Shown in pieces: positions 5,340-6,054 of a DNA stretch of 6,054 nt. The stretch is from Planktotalea sp. GTDB taxonomy: Bacteria > Pseudomonadota > Alphaproteobacteria > Rhodobacterales > Rhodobacteraceae. Each line of letters starts with the position of its first letter. The first letter of the stretch is position 1. Where the stretch lies: positions 1 to 6,054 of the forward strand of contig JAHEGL010000258.1 in NCBI GenBank assembly GCA_024645145.1, given 5' to 3'. Both the position numbers and the translations under genes were made by a program. The notes beneath the pieces were generated by a model. The model worked only from the letters and a program-made list of their open reading frames with translations. It had not been told where the DNA came from and made no database searches.

Positions 5340-5428
5340 TTCCGACCCTTCATAGGCAAAGCTTTGTCAACATGGTCCATAAAGCGCGACACATTCACCA
5401 CCTTGACCAAGGCGTAAAACCAACTCAT
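5336..5428 (-). CDS. Possible 30-codon mini-ORF in the lepA upstream gap
   Basis: ATG at 5428 to TGA at 5338-5336, with sequence [16 protein letters not shown] then [14 protein letters not shown]. The first half is hydrophobic/aromatic and the second polar and basic, with codons similar to the neighbouring genes. No convincing Shine-Dalgarno is visible. The same frame continues upstream through lepA antisense, which I treat as a shadow. Its stop overlaps the -35 of the 5311-5339 promoter. I do not recognise it. It may be a real small membrane-associated protein or chance. Confidence 0.2.
   Translation of the reverse strand: MSWFYALVKVVNVSRFMDHVDKALPMKGRN
5401..5412. repeat. Near-palindrome CCTTG-AC-CAAGG upstream of lepA
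   Basis: Perfect 5-bp arms (5401-5405 and 5408-5412) with a 2-nt centre, ending 25 nt before the lepA ATG and overlapping the candidate -35 TTGACC. It is compact and symmetrical enough to be an operator, but short enough to be chance. Confidence 0.25.
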
Positions 5429-5431
5429 ATC
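5403..5431 (+). promoter_or_regulatory. Candidate lepA promoter, leaderless geometry
   Basis: TTGACC (5403-5408), a 17-bp spacer, then CATATC (5426-5431), followed by 6 nt to the ATG at 5438. The -35 is strong and the -10 is weak. No Shine-Dalgarno precedes the ATG at a usable distance, so a transcript beginning at the ATG is plausible. Confidence 0.35.
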
Positions 5432-5437
5432 CGAGCT

Positions 5438-6054
5438 ATGACAGACCTGAGCAAAATCCGTAATTTTTCGATCGTGGCGCATATTGACCACGGGAAATCC
5501 ACCCTCGCTGACCGCCTCATTCAAGAGACGGGCACAGTGAAGGATCGTGACATGCAAGAGCAGATGCTTGACAGCATGGATATCGAGCGTGAGCGCGGGA
5601 TTACCATCAAAGCCAACACGGTGCGCATCGACTATACGGCGGATGATGGCGAGGATTATGTCCTGAACCTGATCGACACGCCGGGCCACGTAGATTTCGC
5701 CTATGAGGTGTCACGCTCCATGCGCGCAGTTGAGGGGTCGCTCTTGGTCGTCGACAGCTCGCAAGGGGTTGAGGCGCAGACGCTCGCGAACGTGTATCAT
5801 GCGATTGATGCGGATCATGAGATTGTTCCGATCCTAAACAAGATTGATTTGCCCGCGTCTGACTGTGACCGCGTTGCTGAGCAGATCGAAGATGTGATCG
5901 GCATTGATGCGACTGACGCTATCCAAGTTTCCGCGAAGACGGGGCAGGGCATCCACGAAACGCTTGAAGCGATTGTCACACGCCTGCCGGCTCCGACAGG
6001 CGAGCGTGATGCGCCGCTAAAGGCCATGCTGGTCGATAGTTGGTATGATGCCTA
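5438..6054 (+). CDS. lepA: Elongation factor 4 (LepA), N-terminal 205 codons (3' end cut by window edge)
   Basis: The visible part is the GTPase domain and the start of the next domain. G1 is AHIDHGKS (14-21), the effector region RGIT (53-56), G3 DTPGH (80-84), G4 NKID (134-137) and G5 SAK (165-167); MLVDSWYDA (197-205) is the typical LepA stretch entering domain II. LepA/EF4 is a ribosome-bound translational GTPase, about 600 residues in full, implicated in ribosome assembly or translocation quality. ATG 5438 gives the family-standard N-terminus [15 protein letters not shown]; an in-frame ATG at 5372 would add 22 residues unlike the family. The gene is divergent from the small secreted protein/sirtuin unit. 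No frame disruption is visible. Confidence 0.97.
   Translation, partial: MTDLSKIRNFSIVAHIDHGKSTLADRLIQETGTVKDRDMQEQMLDSMDIERERGITIKANTVRIDYTADDGEDYVLNLIDTPGHVDFAYEVSRSMRAVEGSLLVVDSSQGVEAQTLANVYHAIDADHEIVPILNKIDLPASDCDRVAEQIEDVIGIDATDAIQVSAKTGQGIHETLEAIVTRLPAPTGERDAPLKAMLVDSWYDA

Noticed and set aside
5035..5417. Plus-strand frames in the gap left of lepA
   Set aside because: They run antisense through the secreted protein gene and its promoter with no domain or ribosome site.
5372..5437. Upstream in-frame ATG for lepA
   Set aside because: It would add 22 residues absent from the usual LepA N-terminus and overlaps the candidate promoter.

Overview
The window reads as a gene-dense piece of an alphaproteobacterial chromosome, most likely Rhodobacterales (roseobacter-like). 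This is inferred from moderate G+C, the style of the HrpB, L28, LepA, PCu(A)C and class III sirtuin sequences, and a small secreted Cys-containing protein of a type I associate with that family. There is no sign of a mobile element, CRISPR array, rRNA or tRNA, and no stretch over 300 bases lacks a gene.

Layout. Positions 1-1647 (minus) hold the N-terminal 549 codons of the DExH-box helicase HrpB, cut by the window edge. An 84-bp divergent gap leads to meaB (1732-2709, plus), the GTPase chaperone of adenosylcobalamin-dependent methylmalonyl-CoA mutase, followed by a GC-rich double hairpin. rpmB (ribosomal protein L28, 2938-3228, plus) has its own sigma70-type promoter, a leader with a small hairpin, and a textbook intrinsic terminator. 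Next is a two-gene plus-strand unit that looks like copper handling: a small secreted DUF2946-like protein (3330-3677) and a periplasmic PCu(A)C copper chaperone (3719-4216). It converges with a minus-strand pair in which a small secreted Cys protein (4926-5237) precedes a CobB-type sirtuin (4226-4915). The divergent lepA (EF4, from 5438, plus) runs off the right edge.

How it fits together. Most genes are housekeeping functions: RNA helicase, L28, EF4, cobalamin-enzyme chaperone. The copper pair would deliver Cu to the CuA site of cytochrome oxidase outside the membrane. The sirtuin pair looks translationally linked.

I do not see a wholly new multi-gene system. The points most worth checking are: (1) the sirtuin has Gln where the family has its catalytic His, and Ser for the first Gly of the GAGIS motif; (2) a TTAA-N7-TTAA CtrA-type box lies over the promoter of the copper pair; (3) hrpB, the DUF2946-like gene and lepA all lack a Shine-Dalgarno and show the same -35/17 bp/-10/6-7 nt/ATG geometry, suggesting leaderless mRNAs; (4) a 12-bp hairpin sits inside the 3' end of the sirtuin gene just after the convergent copper chaperone gene; (5) a 30-codon minus-strand mini-ORF lies in the lepA upstream gap.
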